NCBI GenBank assembly: GCA_024224415.1
Contig: JAAENK010000283.1
Coordinates: 1 to 32,119 of the forward strand
Direction: 5' to 3'
DNA length: 32,119 nt
From: Gammaproteobacteria bacterium
GTDB taxonomy: Bacteria; Pseudomonadota; Gammaproteobacteria; GCA-001735895
Shown here in pieces: positions 16,723 through 26,424 of this stretch (position 1 is the stretch's first letter; every line of letters begins with the position of its first letter). The notes below the pieces were generated by a model. It saw only the letters and a program-made list of their open reading frames with translations, ran no database searches and was not told where the DNA came from. The position numbers were made by a program, and so were the translations under genes.

Positions 16723-17583
16723 TTAGTGCCAGAGGTCGATTTCGATATTATCCAGTAGTCGGGTCTTGCCCAGACCTGAAGTTACCAGGATCACCAACTT
16801 CATATCCTGTTGGGTAGCGGGCTCCAGTGTTTCCGCGTGACAGACTGTATAGTAGTCGGTATCAAATCCAGCTGAATTGAGGGTTTTTATTGCCTGCATT
16901 TCTAGGGCGGGGTAATCACGTTCACCACCCTGGATTTTAGCGGCCGAATCTTGCAATGTTTGATAAATCAGGGCTGCCAATGTTTTTTGCTCATCGTCCA
17001 GATACTGATTTCTTGAACTGGTAGCCAGCCCGGAGCTTTCGCGGGCGGTTTCTGCACCGATAATTTCCACATCGAGATCCAGATCCTCTACCATTTTACT
17101 GATCACACGATATTGCTGAAAATCCTTTTTCCCAAAAACTGAGATATTGGGTTTAACGATATTAAAGAGTTTGAGCACGATGGTGGCGACCCCGGTGAAA
17201 TGTCCGGGTCGGTGCGCGCCTTCGTAGTTTTCACAGAGATCTGTGACGATAACCTGGCTGATATGCTCCAGGCCAAGCGGATAAAGCTCGGAGGCGGTAG
17301 GTAAATACACCAAATCGCAACCGATGGATTCCAGGTATTTAATATCCTGTGCCAGGGTGCGTGGATAGTGATTAAAATCTTCGTTTGCACCGAATTGCAT
17401 AGGATTGACGAAAATACTGCATATGGTTCGATCACAGAGTGACTGGCCTTTTTCGATTAGCGACAAATGCCCAGTGTGTAAATTACCCATGGTCGGGACA
17501 AATGCAATCGACTCGTGGTGATCCTTCCAGTGCTGCACATACTGGCGCAACTCAACAACTGAGGTAGCTTGTTCCATAGTCAA
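16723..17583 (-). CDS. panC: Pantothenate synthetase
   Basis: IAFVPTMGNLHTGHLSLIEKGQ, SIFVNPMQFGANEDFNHYPRTL, VFGKKDFQQYRVISKMVEDL, ESSGLATSSRNQYLDDEQ. Confidence 0.97.
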   Translation of the reverse strand: MTMEQATSVVELRQYVQHWKDHHESIAFVPTMGNLHTGHLSLIEKGQSLCDRTICSIFVNPMQFGANEDFNHYPRTLAQDIKYLESIGCDLVYLPTASELYPLGLEHISQVIVTDLCENYEGAHRPGHFTGVATIVLKLFNIVKPNISVFGKKDFQQYRVISKMVEDLDLDVEIIGAETARESSGLATSSRNQYLDDEQKTLAALIYQTLQDSAAKIQGGERDYPALEMQAIKTLNSAGFDTDYYTVCHAETLEPATQQDMKLVILVTSGLGKTRLLDNIEIDLWH

Positions 17584-18395
17584 AAGCTATGCGATTGATC
17601 GGGGAACTGGCCGCGTTTAACTTCGTTTACGTAGCGACTGATCGCGTGCTGGATACTGGACTGGCCCTGCATAAAGTTTTTCGAGAATTTGGGCTTTTTG
17701 CCAGCGGTCACATTGAGTATATCGTGCAGTACAAGAATTTGCCCATCGACATCGCAGCCCGCGCCGATGCCTATAACCGGTATCTGCAACGTGTTAGTGA
17801 TTTCCGCAGCCAGTACCGCCGGAACGCATTCGAGCAATAGAATATCGGCGCCTGCCGCTTCGAGATCACAGGCTGTAACTGTCATCTGCTCTGCCGCCGC
17901 CTTTGCTTTACCTTGTACCCGGTAGCCACCGAGTTTATTGACCAATTGAGGTTGCAAGCCGAGGTGTGCACAACTGGCGATACCAAAAGCTGAAAGCATC
18001 TCTATGGTTTTGATCTGGGTATCACCACCTTCAAGTTTGACCACCTGGGCCTCTGTAGCTTTAAGTAATTCGCTGGCATTGTCGAGTGCCTGCTGAGGGG
18101 AGTTCAATGAACCAAAGGGCATATCGAGCATTAACATGGCCTTGTCCAGGCCTGCTCTGACTGTCTGGGCATGATATTTGATGTTTTCCAGAGTGACCGG
18201 AATCGTGGTGTCATGGCCCTGGATCACCATGCCCAGCGAATCACCCACCAGCACCACCTCGACGCCGCAGGCTTCGACCAGTTTGGCGAAACTGTAATCG
18301 TAAGCGGTCAGACAGGCAAATTTTTCACCCTGTTGTTTGAGCTTCTTTAAATGGGTGACGGTGATTTTGTCCGAGAGTGGTTTGGGTAAATACAT
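17580..18395 (-). CDS. panB: 3-methyl-2-oxobutanoate hydroxymethyltransferase
   Basis: FACLTAYDYSFAKLVEACGVEVVLVGDSLGMVIQGHDTTIPVTLENIKYHAQTV, MLMLDMPFGSL, AHLGLQPQLVNKLGGYRVQGK; 4-nt overlap with panC. Confidence 0.97.
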   Translation of the reverse strand: MYLPKPLSDKITVTHLKKLKQQGEKFACLTAYDYSFAKLVEACGVEVVLVGDSLGMVIQGHDTTIPVTLENIKYHAQTVRAGLDKAMLMLDMPFGSLNSPQQALDNASELLKATEAQVVKLEGGDTQIKTIEMLSAFGIASCAHLGLQPQLVNKLGGYRVQGKAKAAAEQMTVTACDLEAAGADILLLECVPAVLAAEITNTLQIPVIGIGAGCDVDGQILVLHDILNVTAGKKPKFSKNFMQGQSSIQHAISRYVNEVKRGQFPDQSHSF

Positions 18396-18407
18396 GACTG
18401 CTTCCGG

Positions 18408-19055
18408 TTAACAGGGAAATGATGACTGATTGAAATAGTGGCGTCCAGAGTGGATTTCATCGATCTTGTCGAGCAGCGCCTGGTAATCCTGTGCATTGTT
18501 TATGAGGTCAATCGATTGCGTATTGACGGTGAGCAGGGCGCTTTCGTCATAGTCATAGAAAAAACGCGTGTAGGATTCAGACAATCGTTGCAAAAAGTCA
18601 TCCTTGATTTGTTGTTCGTAGCTAATGCCACGATTGGTGATACGCTCGCGCAATACTTCAAGCGGTGCTTGCAGGTAAATCACAAGATCAGGTTTCGGTG
18701 CGTCAATAGTCAGGTGGGCAAAAATCTGCTGATAGAGTTTGAGTTCATCACTATTGAGCGTGAGTTCGGCGAATAAGCGGTCCTTGTCGATCAGGAAATC
18801 GGCGATATGCGAATTCTGGAATAGATCGATTTGGCGAAACCCCTGTACCTGTTGTGCACGCTGCATCAGAAAGAATAACTGGGTTGAGAGTGCGAATTGC
18901 CGGGGCTTTTGGTAATACCGTTCGAGAAATGGATTTTCCTCGGCCTTTTCCAGTAGGCGCTCATGTCCGAGGCTGTCGGCCAGTCGATTTACCAGGCTGG
19001 TTTTGCCGACGCCGATTGCTCCTTCGACGACTATGTATCGGTGCTGAGTTTGCAT
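18408..19055 (-). CDS. Deoxynucleoside kinase family protein (dAK/dCK/dGK-like)
   Basis: YIVVEGAIGVGKTSLVNRLADSL P-loop; NPFLERYYQKPRQFALSTQLFFLMQRAQQ and DFLIDKDRLFAELTL typical of bacterial dNKs; sits between folK and panB. Confidence 0.9.
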   Translation of the reverse strand: MQTQHRYIVVEGAIGVGKTSLVNRLADSLGHERLLEKAEENPFLERYYQKPRQFALSTQLFFLMQRAQQVQGFRQIDLFQNSHIADFLIDKDRLFAELTLNSDELKLYQQIFAHLTIDAPKPDLVIYLQAPLEVLRERITNRGISYEQQIKDDFLQRLSESYTRFFYDYDESALLTVNTQSIDLINNAQDYQALLDKIDEIHSGRHYFNQSSFPC

Positions 19056-19078
19056 ACTGGTTAAGATCAGGATCCCGT

Positions 19079-19570
19079 TTACAATATTTGTTTGATCATC
19101 ATTTTGGGTGCATTTTCGACGAGATATTTCAAACTGCCCAAACCTGAAATATATAAATCGCCACTGATCTCGAACATGGGTTGCAGTACAAATAACCGGT
19201 TTTGCATTTCCGCATGCGGAATGGTCAGGTGACTATCGTCGATGATGCGGGCACCAAACAGAATAATGTCAAGATCCAGGGTTCGTGGTGCCCATTTTAC
19301 TGCCGTATCACGTTGTCGGTAAAAAGCCTGCTCAATAGCCTGCAATTCGAGTAACAGATCCATTGGCTCGAGCGTAGTAGTCAATAGTACAGCGGCGTTG
19401 ATATAGTCGTCCTGCTGAATATCGCTCACCGCTTCGGTTCGATATAAGGATGAATGTCGCTGTAAATCCGTTTTAGGTAAACTACGTAGGTGTTCGATGG
19501 CTTCGCTGACAATTGTCAGCGAATCGCCAATATTGCTGCCGATGGCGATGTGGACCTCCTCAGCTAGCAT
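19079..19570 (-). CDS. folK: 2-amino-4-hydroxy-6-hydroxymethyldihydropteridine diphosphokinase
   Basis: VHIAIGSNIGDSLTIVSEAIEHLRSLP..., YINAAVLLTTTLEPMDLLLELQAIEQAFYRQRDTAVKWAPRTLDLDIILFGARIIDDSHLTIPHAEM. Start at MLAEEVHIAIGSN (19570), overlapping pcnB by 11 nt, rather than the longer ORF start. Confidence 0.95.
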   Translation of the reverse strand: MLAEEVHIAIGSNIGDSLTIVSEAIEHLRSLPKTDLQRHSSLYRTEAVSDIQQDDYINAAVLLTTTLEPMDLLLELQAIEQAFYRQRDTAVKWAPRTLDLDIILFGARIIDDSHLTIPHAEMQNRLFVLQPMFEISGDLYISGLGSLKYLVENAPKMMIKQIL

Positions 19571-20852
19571 GCCTGCCCCGCTTGCGACGATATTCCCTGG
19601 TTCTTGGTGGTTGACGACGGTGGCTTTCCGCGGGTTTATGCTGTTGTTGAAAATCTGTCCACCATTCACACATTTTTTTCGGTGCAAGGCCCACCATGGA
19701 CTGTATGCACATAAAATCGTAGGCAGCACGAAAATTGGGATAGCCGAGTAACCGCAGGGGGTACTTGCCTTTGGTGCGTTGGAAACGCGGTTGTGCAGAC
19801 CAGATATCGCGTGACATTTGTGAATAACGCCGAGGGATCGAGATATATTTCAGTTGCTGCGCCATAACTTCGCTACCCGCCTGGGTGAGCGCTGCGATGG
19901 GCTTGGTTTTGTCGGATTGTAGTTTGGCTGCCTGTTGCTGCACCAGTGGCCAGAGCAAAACCGCAAAGATAAATGCTGGTGAAACATGTTGATTGTTATT
20001 GACACGAATGTCGGTATTAACCAGCGCCTGATCAATGAAGTCCAGCATCGATTCGTCGGGACTGTCCTGCAGCCACAAATCAAGCTGTGGCATCAGATAT
20101 TGTAATAGTCGATAGTGTCGCAACAATTCGAATACGCGGCTCGCGTTACCCGAGTGGAACAGTTTCACGATTTCGTCAAACAAGCGCGCAACGGGGATGA
20201 CTGTGAGTTGTGCCCCACAATCGAAGATTGCGTTTGCGGCGCTTTCTTCAATTTCAAAATCGAGCTTCGCGGCAAAACGTACCGCACGCAACATCCGTAC
20301 TGGGTCTTCCTGATAGCGGGTGGTGGCGTCACCGATCATACGTAGTGTGCGTGATTCGATGTCAGCCAGACCATTGGCGTAGTCTAGTACCGAAAAATCA
20401 CTGATATCGTAGTAGAGCGCGTTGGCGGTGAAGTCCCGACGGATAGCATCGTCTTCGATTTCACCAAAGGTGTTATCGCGAAGAATCCTGCCCTCGGTGT
20501 TGAGCTCGGTGCGGGGTGATTCCTCGGAATGTCCACGAAACGTGGCAACCTCGATGACTTCACGGCCGAAGCGAATATGCACCAGGCGAAAACGCCGCCC
20601 GATAATGCGGCTATTGCGGAATAGCTCGCGTATTTGTTCCGGCGTCGCATCGGTAGCCACGTCGAAATCCTTTGGCCGTTTGCCAAGCAGCAGATCACGA
20701 ACTCCCCCGCCTACCAGGCAGGCACGATGGCCTGACTTGTCGAGACGATATAAAACCTTTAATGCGGCTTCAGATATCGATTTCCTTGATACGTTGTGCT
20801 GGTTTCTGGGGATGATCGTTAAATGGTCTGTACGGGTCTCTTGGTTACTCAC
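19560..20852 (-). CDS. pcnB: Poly(A) polymerase I
   Basis: ACLVGGGVRDLLLGKRPKDFDVATDATPEQIRELFRNSRIIGRRFRLVHIRFGREVIEVATFRG, RRDFTANALYYD, EDPVRMLRAVRFAAKLDFEIE; basic C-terminus. Confidence 0.95.
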   Translation of the reverse strand: MSNQETRTDHLTIIPRNQHNVSRKSISEAALKVLYRLDKSGHRACLVGGGVRDLLLGKRPKDFDVATDATPEQIRELFRNSRIIGRRFRLVHIRFGREVIEVATFRGHSEESPRTELNTEGRILRDNTFGEIEDDAIRRDFTANALYYDISDFSVLDYANGLADIESRTLRMIGDATTRYQEDPVRMLRAVRFAAKLDFEIEESAANAIFDCGAQLTVIPVARLFDEIVKLFHSGNASRVFELLRHYRLLQYLMPQLDLWLQDSPDESMLDFIDQALVNTDIRVNNNQHVSPAFIFAVLLWPLVQQQAAKLQSDKTKPIAALTQAGSEVMAQQLKYISIPRRYSQMSRDIWSAQPRFQRTKGKYPLRLLGYPNFRAAYDFMCIQSMVGLAPKKMCEWWTDFQQQHKPAESHRRQPPRTREYRRKRGRHAS

Positions 20853-21093
20853 TAATATTTGGTTAATTCTTGATTAATGCGCGAATCATAGCATTTCATT
20901 GGTTGAAAGTAGCGAATAGTTTGATTTCGTCGTTAATTGACTGGAAATTTCTCCTTTGGTTGAGCGAGCGGGGAGGCCGGTTGGTTTTCTATTAATAAAT
21001 TTCTTAAAATAATACTTCATTTCTTTTAATTGGACATATTAATTAGTCCCCTCATATAATTGGCTAGAGACTAAATTTTATGGGAGTGCGTCC

Positions 21094-22317
21094 GTGGCCA
21101 ATTTGAACACCGAGTTTTGTGGTCTCAATTTTAAAAATCCAATTGTGGTGGCTTCGGCTGAGCCAGGCAATAGTGTCGACAACATGAAAAAATGTGTCGA
21201 CCATGGTGCTGGTGGTATCATCATCAAAACCATCGGCGATATCCCCGGTATGCAGACGCTGACCAAGCACTCCAAATACGCCATTCTAAACGATAAGGGG
21301 CAGCCCGTTCAGGGCAAGGTAAATCGGAATTTTTTCTTCTACAGTCGTTCGGGATATGTGAGCGAACCCTATCAGGAGTGGATCCCGATTCTGGAGGAAA
21401 GTCAGAAATACGCAAGCAAAAACGGGTCGCATATCATTGGCAATATCGCTTCGGGTACTATTGAAGGGTGGGTCATGCTGGCAAAGATGATGGAAGATTG
21501 TGGCCTGCCGCTGATAGAGCTCAACTACCAATGCCCACATCCTGCAGATTTCGAAGGCCCGACCGAAGGTGTCTGGATCGCACAGGATGCCAGGGTCACC
21601 GCCGAACTTACCGAGCGCATTCTCGAGGCGGTGAATATACCGGTAATGGTAAAACTGACACCGGAAACGCATAACCTGAGCGATATTGCCAAAGCCGCTA
21701 GCGATGCAGGTGCTGCCTCCGTGGCGGTCAATAGCCGTTTTGTCGGTTTTGCTGTCGATATCGATAATGCAAAACCCTATATCGATGGACTGGCCGGTAT
21801 TGGTGGCCCCTGGGTCAAATACATGACTCTGCGCTGGATCCACGACATCTACAGCAAACACGGTATACCGATGTCCGCATCGAATGGTATTTACGATGGG
21901 CGCGATGCGATTGAGTTCTTCATGACCGGTGCCAGGATAATGCAGGTGTGTTCGGTGTTGATGCTTAAGGGGATAGAATGGTTGCCGAAGATTGTCGCCG
22001 GCATGGAAAAATTTCTCGATGAAAATGGCTACCCGGATTTAGAGTCGATCTACGGTATCGCATCACGCAAGAGTAAAACGCCGGCGGAACTGTTCGAAGC
22101 AACACCGGTTTATTCGTTTATCGATCAGGAAAAATGCAAGACTCCAAGATGCGTTATTTGTGCCAAAGTATGTTTTTATGATGCCTTACATATAGTTAAT
22201 GACCAGATGGTTGTAGACGCTGAAAAATGCATCGGTTGCGAGTTGTGCGAGAGTGTCTGTGCCTTTGACGCCATTTCTATGACCGAAGACAAGCTGGCGG
22301 TGGCCAATAATGTGTGA
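21094..22317 (+). CDS. Dihydroorotate dehydrogenase-fold oxidoreductase with C-terminal 4Fe-4S ferredoxin domain (PreA-like)
   Basis: GLNFKNPIVVASAEPG, CGLPLIELNYQCPHP, IPVMVKLTPETHNLSDIAKAASDAGAASVAVNSR, and Cys motifs CKTPRCVICAKVC and CIGCELCESVC. Confidence 0.88.
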   Translation: MANLNTEFCGLNFKNPIVVASAEPGNSVDNMKKCVDHGAGGIIIKTIGDIPGMQTLTKHSKYAILNDKGQPVQGKVNRNFFFYSRSGYVSEPYQEWIPILEESQKYASKNGSHIIGNIASGTIEGWVMLAKMMEDCGLPLIELNYQCPHPADFEGPTEGVWIAQDARVTAELTERILEAVNIPVMVKLTPETHNLSDIAKAASDAGAASVAVNSRFVGFAVDIDNAKPYIDGLAGIGGPWVKYMTLRWIHDIYSKHGIPMSASNGIYDGRDAIEFFMTGARIMQVCSVLMLKGIEWLPKIVAGMEKFLDENGYPDLESIYGIASRKSKTPAELFEATPVYSFIDQEKCKTPRCVICAKVCFYDALHIVNDQMVVDAEKCIGCELCESVCAFDAISMTEDKLAVANNV

Positions 22318-22325
22318 AAATATTA

Positions 22326-23249
22326 TTACTTAACTTTGCGTGGTGTCTCGGCGAGCAACATGTCGCATACTTTTTGCGCAGTAACAGATAGTGGGCGATC
22401 ACGTCGTGTAATAATGCAGAGCGAACGCTCAACTTTAGGTTGTTTCAGTGCTCGAAATACCAGCGCGGGATGCATGTGACATGGCATCGCAAGCGCCGGC
22501 AACACGGTGATTGCCAGTTTGGCTTCCAGTATTCCGCCGAGCGCTGCCATTGTTAGTACTTCGTATTCCGGCAAACGTATCGACTCGGGACACTCCTTGA
22601 TAGCATCGATCAATTTGTAGACACCGGTATCCTGCGACATGCCGACAAAGGGAAACCCCTCCAGCTTAGCCCAGGCCAGCGGCCCTTTGCCTTTCGCGAG
22701 CGGGTGATCGGGTGGGAAAACCACACCGACTGGGTCAACGGTCATGGGTGTGAAAGTTAGCTCTGAGTCTTCCTCCCAGCAATTACTTATACCGAAATCA
22801 GACTCGTTATTAAGAACCTGGCGCTGGACACCCCTTGCATTGTCATCCCGCAGTTTTATCCGTATTGCTGGATTGGCATCCCTGAATGGGGTTAGTAATT
22901 CTGGTAGTAAATTAATCGTAAGTGACGGTAAGACAGCGATAGACACCTGTCCGCCGCGCCGCCTGGCTGATGTTTGCAAGTCAGAGATAGCGCGGTTGAA
23001 GTCGGCCACCAGGCGGTCAGCGATGGGCAGGAAATCCTCGCCGTCTACAGTTAAATTGACCTGTCTCGTAGTGCGATGAAACAGGCTGACGCCTACCAAC
23101 CCTTCAAGCTGGTTGATGGTTATGGTGAGAGCCGGTTGAGACACGAATAACTTTTCCGCAGCGCGGCGGAAACTGCCTTGATGCGCCACCTCGACGAAAG
23201 CGCGGATGTGCCTCAGGGTTAAACTCAAATTCGTCTTACGCTCCCGCAA
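22326..23249 (-). CDS. LysR family transcriptional regulator
   Basis: LRHIRAFVEVAHQGSFRRAAEKLFVSQPALTITINQLEGLVGVSLFHRTTRQVNLTVDGEDFL HTH; LysR substrate-binding domain. Confidence 0.93.
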   Translation of the reverse strand: MRERKTNLSLTLRHIRAFVEVAHQGSFRRAAEKLFVSQPALTITINQLEGLVGVSLFHRTTRQVNLTVDGEDFLPIADRLVADFNRAISDLQTSARRRGGQVSIAVLPSLTINLLPELLTPFRDANPAIRIKLRDDNARGVQRQVLNNESDFGISNCWEEDSELTFTPMTVDPVGVVFPPDHPLAKGKGPLAWAKLEGFPFVGMSQDTGVYKLIDAIKECPESIRLPEYEVLTMAALGGILEAKLAITVLPALAMPCHMHPALVFRALKQPKVERSLCIITRRDRPLSVTAQKVCDMLLAETPRKVK

Positions 23250-23389
23250 CAGGAATATGTTTTATGTTATACATGACGCCATGAATCACACACTTGAGGT
23301 AGCGCAGAGTCTGCAGTCCGATGTTTTTGCGGAGCGGTATCCTCGTAATAAGCGCATAAAGCAAGCATATTAAACACCTCTTTTGATGG

Positions 23390-23857
23390 TTAAGCGATTT
23401 CAAACACCCCGTCAATTTCCACTGCAAACCCGAGCGGTAAAGACGACACGCCAACATTGGTGCGGGTACAGCGGCCAGCATCCCCAAAAATTTCAATCAT
23501 TAAGTCAGATGCTCCGTTAACCACTTGCGGAAGATCGTTAAAACCGGGAACGCTGTTAACGAAGGCCCCAAGTTTGACGACTTTTTTAACGCGGTCGAGA
23601 TCGCCATCGCAAGCTGCACGTACCTGGGAGATCAGGTTGAGGCCACACATACGCGCCGCCTCGTAACCTTGCTCGATGGAAAGGTCATCACCCAGTTTAC
23701 CGATAAATTGAAATTCACCATTCCAGATGGTTACCTGACCAGAGATAAATACCAGGTTACCAGAGATCACATAGGGCATGTAGTTAGACACAGCTGCGGG
23801 AGCGTCAGAAAGCTCAATCCCCAGCTCGACCAGGCGTGATTCGATTTTTCCAGCCAT
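23390..23857 (-). CDS. RidA (YjgF/YER057c/UK114) family protein
   Basis: NYMPYVISGNLVFISGQVTIWNGEFQFIGKLGDDLSIEQGYEAARMCGLNLISQVRAACDGDLDRVKKVVKLGAFVNSVPGFNDLPQVVNGASDLMIEIFGDAGRCTRTNVGVSSLPLGFAVEIDGVFEI; AGGAGG Shine-Dalgarno just upstream. Confidence 0.93.
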   Translation of the reverse strand: MAGKIESRLVELGIELSDAPAAVSNYMPYVISGNLVFISGQVTIWNGEFQFIGKLGDDLSIEQGYEAARMCGLNLISQVRAACDGDLDRVKKVVKLGAFVNSVPGFNDLPQVVNGASDLMIEIFGDAGRCTRTNVGVSSLPLGFAVEIDGVFEIA

Positions 23858-24004
23858 CTTAGGGCCTCCTGATTATACTGCGATGCAGTAACGGTTATTG
23901 AAAGGTCTGGAAATTTTATAGATCAACAGGGTTATAAGTCAATGTAAATAAACCAATTGATTGTTTTATCTAAATTATTAATTGGGATTGCTGATATGCA
24001 GGGT

Positions 24005-25858
24005 TCAGGTCTCAAGTGCCTCCCAGCGTTGGTATAACACCTGCAGATCAGTTTCATAGTCATTCAACACCTGCTGCCTCCGCTGAACAATGTCGTCATC
24101 CTGTTGAAAAAACCCGGGATCAGCAAATTCCTCGTGAATGATGGCAATTTTTCCCTCAAGCTTTTCAATTTTACCCGGCAAAGCTTTTAATTCTTTTTGC
24201 TGGGCAGGATCGAGTTTTGGTTTTTCAGTCTGTCTTTCGGGTTTACGTTGCTTCTTTGGGGTGATGGCTTCGGGCCGTTGTCGTAACCAGTCCCGGTATC
24301 CGCCGACGTATTCATTCACCTGACCCGGTGCATCGAATACCAGTGTGCTGGTGACCGTGTTATCGATGAATTCGCGGTCGTGGCTCACCAGTATCAGGTT
24401 GCCTTTGAACTCGATGAGTAACTCTTCGAGTAATTCCAGCGTATCCATATCGAGGTCATTGGTGGGTTCGTCCATGACCAGTAAGTTGAATGGCCGGGTA
24501 AACAGTCGCGCTAATAGCAGACGGTTGCGCTCACCGCCAGACAGCGCTTTGACCGGCATACGAATTTGTTTTTCGTTAAAGAGAAAATCCTTCAGGTAAC
24601 TGATGACGTGTTTTGAGCGACCATTGATAGTGACTTCATCACTATTGCTGACCAGGTTGTCGCGTACGGACTTTTCCAGATCGAGGGTTTCACGATGCTG
24701 GTCGAAATAGGCGATTTCCAGTTTAGTGCCAAGTTGAACTGTACCTGCCTGGGGTTTGAGCTGGCTGAGCAATAACTGGATCAGGGTCGATTTGCCGCAA
24801 CCATTGGGTCCGATGATGCCGATTTTTTCTCCCCGTAAAATACGACAGCTAAAATTTTTAACGATGGGTTTATCCGGCCACTGGAAACTCAGGTTTTCTG
24901 CATCAATTACAATCTTACCCGATAAGCCGGTTTTTTGAGTGGCTAGTTTTACCCTGCCGGTCACTTCGCGACGTTGGGCGCGTTCCTCGCGTAATTTTTT
25001 TAAGGCTCTAACTCGACCTTCATTGCGGGTGCGGCGAGCCTTAATACCCTGTCGAATCCAGGTTTCTTCCTGGGCCAGTTTCTTGTCGAACAGCGCGTTG
25101 TGGGTTGCCTCGGTGTCGAGCATCGCCTGTCTGGCTTCACAATATCTTTCATAGCTACCCGGCCAGCTGGTTAATTGACCTCGGTCTAGATCGAGTATAC
25201 GCGTTGCCAGCGACTGCAGGAATGAACGATCGTGGGTGATAAACAACAGGCTGCCATTAAACTGTTTGAGGAATTCCTCTAACCAGACGATGGAATCGAT
25301 ATCCAGATGGTTGGTGGGTTCGTCGAGTAACAGTAAATCGGGTTCGGCAACGAGTGCCTGCCCAAGTAGTGCGCGCCGTTTCATGCCGCCGGACAGGGCA
25401 TTGAAATCGGCGTCAGCGGGTAAACTCAGAGTCGAAATAGTTGTCGAAATACGATTTTCCAGGTTCCAGGCATTATTGGTTTCAATTTCATCCTGAAGCT
25501 GTTGCATGCGTTTTAGTGCCGAAGCATCGGTCGCCGCCTCGATCGCGGCATGATGCCACTGGGTAAATACCTGGGCTAGTGCGCCGATGCCACTAGCCAC
25601 GCAATCGTAGACGCTACCCGTCATGTCTTCCGGTACTTCCTGTTTTAATTCGGCAATCTTGATGTTACTCAGGTAGGCTATTTCGCCTGTGTCGGATTTG
25701 ATCTGACGGGCAATAATTTTTAGCAGTGTGGATTTACCCGCGCCGTTTCTGCCAACCAGACACACGCGTTCACCAGATTCAATGGTGAAACTGGTATTGT
25801 CGAGCAGTGGGTGGTCGCCAAAGCTGAGGTAGAGATTTTTTGCGGTTACCAGGTTCAT
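24005..25858 (-). CDS. uup: ABC-F family ATP-binding protein, Uup-like
   Basis: Two Walker A (GRNGAGKST, GPNGCGKST), two signature motifs (LSGGMKRRALL, LSGGERNRLLL), no TM segments, C-terminal basic coiled-coil typical of Uup. Confidence 0.92.
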   Translation of the reverse strand: MNLVTAKNLYLSFGDHPLLDNTSFTIESGERVCLVGRNGAGKSTLLKIIARQIKSDTGEIAYLSNIKIAELKQEVPEDMTGSVYDCVASGIGALAQVFTQWHHAAIEAATDASALKRMQQLQDEIETNNAWNLENRISTTISTLSLPADADFNALSGGMKRRALLGQALVAEPDLLLLDEPTNHLDIDSIVWLEEFLKQFNGSLLFITHDRSFLQSLATRILDLDRGQLTSWPGSYERYCEARQAMLDTEATHNALFDKKLAQEETWIRQGIKARRTRNEGRVRALKKLREERAQRREVTGRVKLATQKTGLSGKIVIDAENLSFQWPDKPIVKNFSCRILRGEKIGIIGPNGCGKSTLIQLLLSQLKPQAGTVQLGTKLEIAYFDQHRETLDLEKSVRDNLVSNSDEVTINGRSKHVISYLKDFLFNEKQIRMPVKALSGGERNRLLLARLFTRPFNLLVMDEPTNDLDMDTLELLEELLIEFKGNLILVSHDREFIDNTVTSTLVFDAPGQVNEYVGGYRDWLRQRPEAITPKKQRKPERQTEKPKLDPAQQKELKALPGKIEKLEGKIAIIHEEFADPGFFQQDDDIVQRRQQVLNDYETDLQVLYQRWEALET

Positions 25859-25955
25859 AATGCAGGCTCAATTTTGGAGGCGCTATTAGGTGACTTTTTA
25901 TAGCACTTAATAATCCTTGTAGCGAGGGTCAGGATTCAGGCTGGGCGCATTAAGC

Positions 25956-26255
25956 TTAATGAGTCTCTACGCCACCATCACGGATTAGTTGTTTGAGACG
26001 ATCATCCGTATACGCTTGCTCAAATCCTACCGCTGCCTGATCGACTTCTGCCTGCAAGTCTGCGCCACATTCTGCTGCTTCGCGTCGCCACTGTTCCAGA
26101 TAAGCATCTTTGCCTGCCATTTTTGCACGCATGGCGGCTTTGTCAATTGCTTCTGCAAAACGATCAGATAGCACTTTTTTTACAGTTTCGCGGCGTTCTT
26201 TGGCGACTACCTGAGCCGGAATATCTCGCCAGTAATAGGTGGTTAATTTAGGCAT
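25956..26255 (-). CDS. Small 'virulence factor' family protein (Virulence_fact-like), function unknown
   Basis: LTTYYWRDIPAQVVAKERRETVKKVLSDRFAEAIDKAAMRAKMAGKDAYLEQWRREAAECGADLQAEVDQAA resembles the small family so named; recognition from memory only. Confidence 0.65.
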   Translation of the reverse strand: MPKLTTYYWRDIPAQVVAKERRETVKKVLSDRFAEAIDKAAMRAKMAGKDAYLEQWRREAAECGADLQAEVDQAAVGFEQAYTDDRLKQLIRDGGVETH

Positions 26256-26424
26256 GACGGTTAATTCTTTTTTTCGCTAACAGCCGACAAGTATAAATAT
26301 CCTCCCAGTGCAAATCCAGAGTAACTGGACAAAATCTACTCCGATATTATTCGATTGACTCCACCCCATCGTTGTCAATAATAGCCACTGAATTAATGCA
26401 TCGAGCTAAAAAATTGGGGGCGAT

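Noticed and set aside
21286-21861. 191-aa minus-strand ORF
   Set aside because: Entirely antisense to the PreA-like gene, with no recognisable motifs.
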